In this document: positions 60,243 through 64,000 of the stretch, in pieces
How the letters are laid out: the number at the start of each line of letters is the position of its first letter
Numbering within the stretch: position 1 is the stretch's first letter
The notes under the pieces: model-generated
Database searches by the model: none
Seen by the model: only the letters and a program-made list of their open reading frames with translations
What the model was told of the DNA's origin: nothing
Translations under genes and position numbers: made by a program
From: Edolisoma coerulescens
Lineage: Eukaryota; Chordata; Aves; Passeriformes; Campephagidae
Length of the DNA: 64,000 nt
Direction: 5' to 3'
Assembly: GCA_013397115.1 (NCBI GenBank)
Contig: VWZW01001292.1
Location: 127,710 to 191,709, forward strand

Positions 60243-61453
60243 CGCATGGTTAACTGTTCAAGGACAGGTGGCAGAAAGGGAGGTACACATTTTTGCATGC
60301 AAACTTGCACTTTTGCATTCAGGCTGAAGAAAAAAATATTTGCATATGTCCTTCCAGCATTTTGGGGCATGATTTGTGATCTGCCATTGGGATTCTACAT
60401 CTTCAGCAGCTCTGCAGCAGTCAGCATGGTCGGGAATCTCTCTTGCCTGCCATATCTGGAATTCATCTGGTGTCCTCCCAAAGCATACTGAGTTGTAGAG
60501 ATCACTGTTACAGGCTGTTTTCTTTAAACACAAATAGAATTTTTGCCTTTCTTTTCTGATGAATTGTCTCCTTCCATTACTTGAGACTTCAGAATATATG
60601 TGAAGAAGCGTGGCTTGGATGAATCAAACTTGCATCCTGCTGATGAAAACATATTTAAGGAAGGAGGGCAGGGGTAATGAAAACCCCTTGAAACACAGGA
60701 TCTGTAACAGCAAGTAGAGATCTTCAGACTGAGAACAATTAGTCATCAAGATATCTTTGCCAGTCTGCAGACTCTTGCTGTAGTAAGAGAGAACAGGAAG
60801 AGAGCAGAAAACACAGTTATACAGAGATCCAGGAGCAGGGGCAGGAGGCTGGAAGTAACTGCCCCTGAGTGAGCTCTGCTGCTGCCTGCCTGTGGGCAAG
60901 TCACATCTGGGGTACTTTACTTCCTTCTCTGTGAGAACAAATATGATTTTCCCTTGCTCCAACAGGGAGACATAGTTAATGTGTAGTTATTGAATGTTTG
61001 GGGATTAGCTGAGTGTAATCATGTTTGTGCAAAGAGGGGTGAAGCAGCAAAGGAGTCCTTGGACACCACAGGATCCAACTAAACACCAGAGACAAACTAA
61101 AGACACTAAAATTGTCTTTCTCAACTAGGCATCTATGGCCAATTCTTGCCATCCTGTGCTGTCACTGAAAGCATCTCATTTATTCAACTGGCTGAGGTGT
61201 CAATATGATCCTCATCACTGCCCACTCTGCATTCCTTATGACCTTAACATCCCCTCAACAAATGGGGAACTTGGCCCAGTTGAGGATTGGGTTACCGAAA
61301 ATAATTTTAAACATCTGTCCCTGGCTGACCCTACCAGGATCAGAGGATGTGTGTGATACATCAGTATTCATCCCCCTTCATTTTGGACACGCAGTCAAAG
61401 CTGAGTTGTATCTGTAGTCAGATGGAAAGAAATCAGTTTCTCATCTGGGTGGG

Positions 61454-62293
61454 TGTTGTGGTTTGACATTGGCCCAGCACCAGGCACCCACAAGAGCCGC
61501 TCGCTCACCCTCCCCTGCCACAGCTGGGCAGAGGAGGGAATAGGAAAAAAATTAACGAATGCCTCATGAGTGAGATAAGGACTGGGAGAAAACACTTCAA
61601 GGGCAAAACAGGCTCAGTTTAAGTTGTGAAGTGAATTTATTACTAACAGAGTCAGAGGAGGATAAAGAGAAGTAAAATAAGCCCTTAGAACACCTTCTCC
61701 CCCCAGCCCCTCCCTCCTTCCCATCGACAGTGTGGGGAGACAGGGCATGGGGTTTTGGTCAGTTCATCACTGGGATTTCCTTCTGCTGCTCCAGGAGAGG
61801 AGTCCTTCCCCTGTGAGGCCGTGGGGTCCCTCCCACGGGAGGCAGTTCTCCGTGAACTTCTCCAGCGTGGGTCCACTCTCACGACAGCAGTCCTCCCAAA
61901 ACTGCTGCAATGTGAGTCCTCCCCACAGGCACGCGGTCCTCCCGAAACTGCTGCGGCGTGGGTCGCTATTCTGNGGAGCCTGGAGGACCTCCTGCCCCTC
62001 CTTCTCCACTGACCTTGGTGTCACCATGTTGCTGTTCCTCACATGTTCTCACCTCCTCCTCTTCTCTGACTAGGAAAAACTGTGCCCCACTTTGTTTTGA
62101 TTTTCTTCTTAAACAGGTTATCACAGAGGTGTGACCAGCCTCTCTCATTGGCCCAGTTTTGGCCAGCAACATGCCCATCCTCAGAGCCATCAGGGATTGG
62201 CTCTGGTGGACATGGTGGAAGCTTCCAGCAGCTTCCTCACAGGAGCCACGTTTGTGGCCCCCCTGCTACCTAGAACCGTGCCAAACCAATACA
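61454..62293 (-). mobile_element. Solo LTR 2, passerine-type endogenous retrovirus LTR with internal repeats
   Basis: The minus-strand reading begins TGTATTGGTTTGGCACGG, has CCAAT-type sequences (AGCCAAT, GGCCAAT), a TATA-like GTTTAAGAAG near 62110 and AATAAA at 61641-61636, and ends AAACCACAACA. This layout matches a widespread passerine LTR family as I recall it. The flanks GTGGG (61449-61453) and ATGGG (62294-62298) differ at one base and look like an aged 5-bp target duplication. There is no internal retroviral gene. One N occurs at 61974. Confidence 0.8.
61827..61965. repeat. Three ~45-bp repeat units within LTR 2
   Basis: Three degenerate copies of a unit containing GCAGTCCTCC, then AACTGCTGC, then GCGTGGGTCC, differing by substitutions. 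This minisatellite-like block is characteristic of the LTR family and varies in copy number between insertions. Confidence 0.7.
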
Positions 62294-62989
62294 ATGGGCT
62301 AACCTGTCCTTGGCAGGTCCTGTCTCTGTTGCCTAAAGATAACCCCCTTAAACTGCCAAATTTGGCAGGCTGTAGTCAGGTGAGGATATTCGCAGTACAA
62401 CTGACTCTTGTTCCATGTGAGAAGGCTCTGAGGTCAAGAGCTGCTGTTGAAAACCTGTGATACTGCCCTTGCCTTTATATGATTCACCTTCAAAGGGTCA
62501 CTGCCTCCTGAGTGAGGATGCTTGAAAGAGGTGCTGAGAAGGAAGAAGACACTGGCCTTGGCTGGTCAGTGAATATGGATTGGAACAGGGTAGTGTGGAC
62601 TTTGATGTCTCTTGATTTCTGATGCATCTCAAACAGGAGTTCACAGCTCATGTTATCTGCTGGTGCAGTGAAATCAATCATTCCTCAGGGGCAGCTAGGT
62701 TGCATCTTATGTTCCGCTTGTAGTCTGCCAGATAACACTTCATAGGTAATTTGTAGGATCAAGCACTGGCCTCGTGCCACTGTGTGTGAAAGCTGGGGAG
62801 ATATCCTGGTGGACAGATGGCAACACTGCACAAACAGGGCTGGCACCAAAGATGTCCTTTGTAAAAGCCACTGAGAGAGTGAACCTAGTTTGTGGATAAA
62901 GGTGGCGTCTCCTTAAGAAACTGGGGCACCTGCAAAGCAGCCTTTTGGTAGCTGGTGCAACCTCACCCTGAGCCCTGTCGGCAATTTCA

Positions 62990-63471
62990 GCTACCACAAT
63001 ATAAAAAAGACATGAAACTATTGGAGAGTCCCCAGAGGAGGCCATGAAGATAGTGAAGGGTCTGGAGGGGCCGTATGAGGTGGAGCTGAGGGCACTTGGT
63101 TTGTTCAGCTGGAGCAGAGGAGGCTGCGGGGAGACTCATCGCAGTTACCACTTCCACGTGAGGGGAAGAGCGGAGGCAGGTACCGATCTCTCCACTCTGG
63201 TGACCAGTGGCAGGACCCGAGGGAATGGCTGGAGCTGTGTTAGGGGAGGGTTGGGTTGGATATCAGGGAAAGGTTTTTCCCCCAAAGGGTGGTGGGGCAC
63301 TGCCCAGGCTCCCCAGGGAATGGTCAGAGCCCCAAGGCTGCCAGAGCTGCAGGTGCATTTGGACAACGCTCCCAGGCACAAGGTGGGGCGTCTGTGCAGG
63401 GCCAGGAATTGGACTTGATGATCCTGTGAGTCCCTTCCAGCTCAGCATATTCCATGGTTCTCTGGTTCTAT
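62990..63471 (+). mobile_element. CR1 LINE, 5'-truncated, 3' end
   Basis: Typical avian CR1 3' sequence in order: ATAAAAAAGACATGAAAC, GAAGGGTCTGGAGGGG, GGCACTTGGTTTGTTCAGC, GGAGACTCATCGCAGTTAC, TGGTGACCAGTGGCAGGACC, GGTTGGATATCAGGGAAAGG, GGGCCAGGAATTGGACTTG, and the degenerate 8-bp tail ATTCCATGGTTCTCTGGTTCT. Only the 3' end is present, as usual for 5'-truncated LINE copies. It is sense to INPP5D. Confidence 0.93.
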
Positions 63472-64000
63472 AATCAAGTGCTGTGTGGCAGAGTCTGGCC
63501 TCAGCCCGAGGAAGGCACAGCTTCACGGTGCTTTCCTCTGGGCATGACCTGATGCTTGACCAGGTTTGTTCTTTTTCTTGTGTTACCCTCAAGTCTGCTC
63601 TTCCATTCATGCCGCCAGCTGAGCTCTTGCTTCAGGTCAGGTCCTGTCTTGAAATGTTGTGGGCTGCTAAGGACAGAAGCTCCAGCCACCCACAGTGCCT
63701 TAAATGCTGCTTATATCTTTTGTCTGCCTTAGAGGAGAGGGCAGAAATAGAGCTTGCCTGGAGCAGAAGTAGGAACCACTTTATATTTTTGAGCAAAATG
63801 GAATTTTTTTTTTTTAAAATCACTTTCATGTGAAATGTTTCATTTTGATTTTGAACTTTTCAGAAGTGATCACAGTGTTGCCAGGATGTTGAAGAAAAGT
63901 GTTGTTTCAGATGGAAAAAGTGGATCACCCTTTTGAAAAAGTTGAGATAAGCAATTTTGAACTTGTCACCTCTCTTTGTCTGAAAGACAGGTGTCTGCCA

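Larger units (their letters stand above)
56282..64000 (+). other. INPP5D: INPP5D intron 2 (open at the right edge)
   Basis: From the exon 2 donor to the end of the window I find no exon encoding the next SHIP1 segment, so intron 2 is at least 7.7 kb. It contains two minus-strand solo LTRs, a poly-T run and a CR1 LINE. The remaining parts show nothing identifiable. Confidence 0.75.

Noticed and set aside
61732..62073. Plus-strand frames of about 110 codons around 61.7-62.1 kb
   Set aside because: They run through the solo LTR and its internal repeats, read antisense to the LTR. Not a gene.
58701..62293. The two LTRs as the two ends of one provirus
   Set aside because: They are different families with unlike sequences, and the 2.2 kb between them has no retroviral coding sequence.
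63044..63418. 124-codon plus-strand frame
   Set aside because: It is CR1 3' sequence read by chance; the element's own coding region is truncated away.
1..64000. CRISPR arrays, operons, phage or bacterial mobile elements
   Set aside because: None present. Intron-exon genes and avian retroelements show a vertebrate nuclear genome.

Overview
The window is vertebrate nuclear DNA, almost certainly from a bird and probably a songbird. Coding sequence is split into short exons with GT/AG splice sites. Near the right end there is a CR1 LINE 3' end of the avian type, plus two solo LTRs that resemble families I remember from passerine genomes. Three protein genes can be recognised, in the same order as on human 2q37.1: NGEF, NEU2, INPP5D.

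Left part (1 to about 22.9 kb, minus strand): the 5' half of NGEF (ephexin-1, a Rho guanine nucleotide exchange factor). Five coding exons are visible, running right to left: 22892-22625 (start codon), 19381-19267, 9672-9569, 4958-4684 and 273-113, where the DH domain begins. All four joins keep the reading frame and every boundary has consensus splice dinucleotides. The rest of the DH domain and the PH and SH3 domains lie left of the window. The third exon sits in a very GC-rich, CpG-rich block that is interrupted by a 733-base assembly gap.

Middle (about 22.9 to 43.9 kb): 21 kb with no recognisable gene. It must hold the NGEF promoter and 5' non-coding exon(s) unless these are nested elsewhere. 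I see microsatellites, pyrimidine tracts, an old CR1-like fragment, one weak candidate exon and a fresh 40-bp tandem duplication close to NEU2.

NEU2 (43908-46757, plus strand): a complete two-exon coding sequence for a 379-residue cytosolic-type sialidase with all the catalytic residues, followed by an ATTAAA polyadenylation signal.

INPP5D (from 51228, plus strand): the first two coding exons of SHIP1, covering the N-terminal half of the SH2 domain. The phosphotyrosine-binding arginine is present. The gene continues past the right edge. All young transposable elements I could recognise (two minus-strand solo LTRs and one plus-strand CR1) lie inside INPP5D intron 2.

The three genes are not a functional operon. 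They are a conserved neighbourhood: a neuronal RhoGEF, a glycan-degrading enzyme and a haematopoietic inositol phosphatase. I found no novel multigene system. The items most worth a second look are the internal NGEF CpG island with its gap, the diverged NGEF N-terminus, the duplication upstream of NEU2 and the two LTRs.
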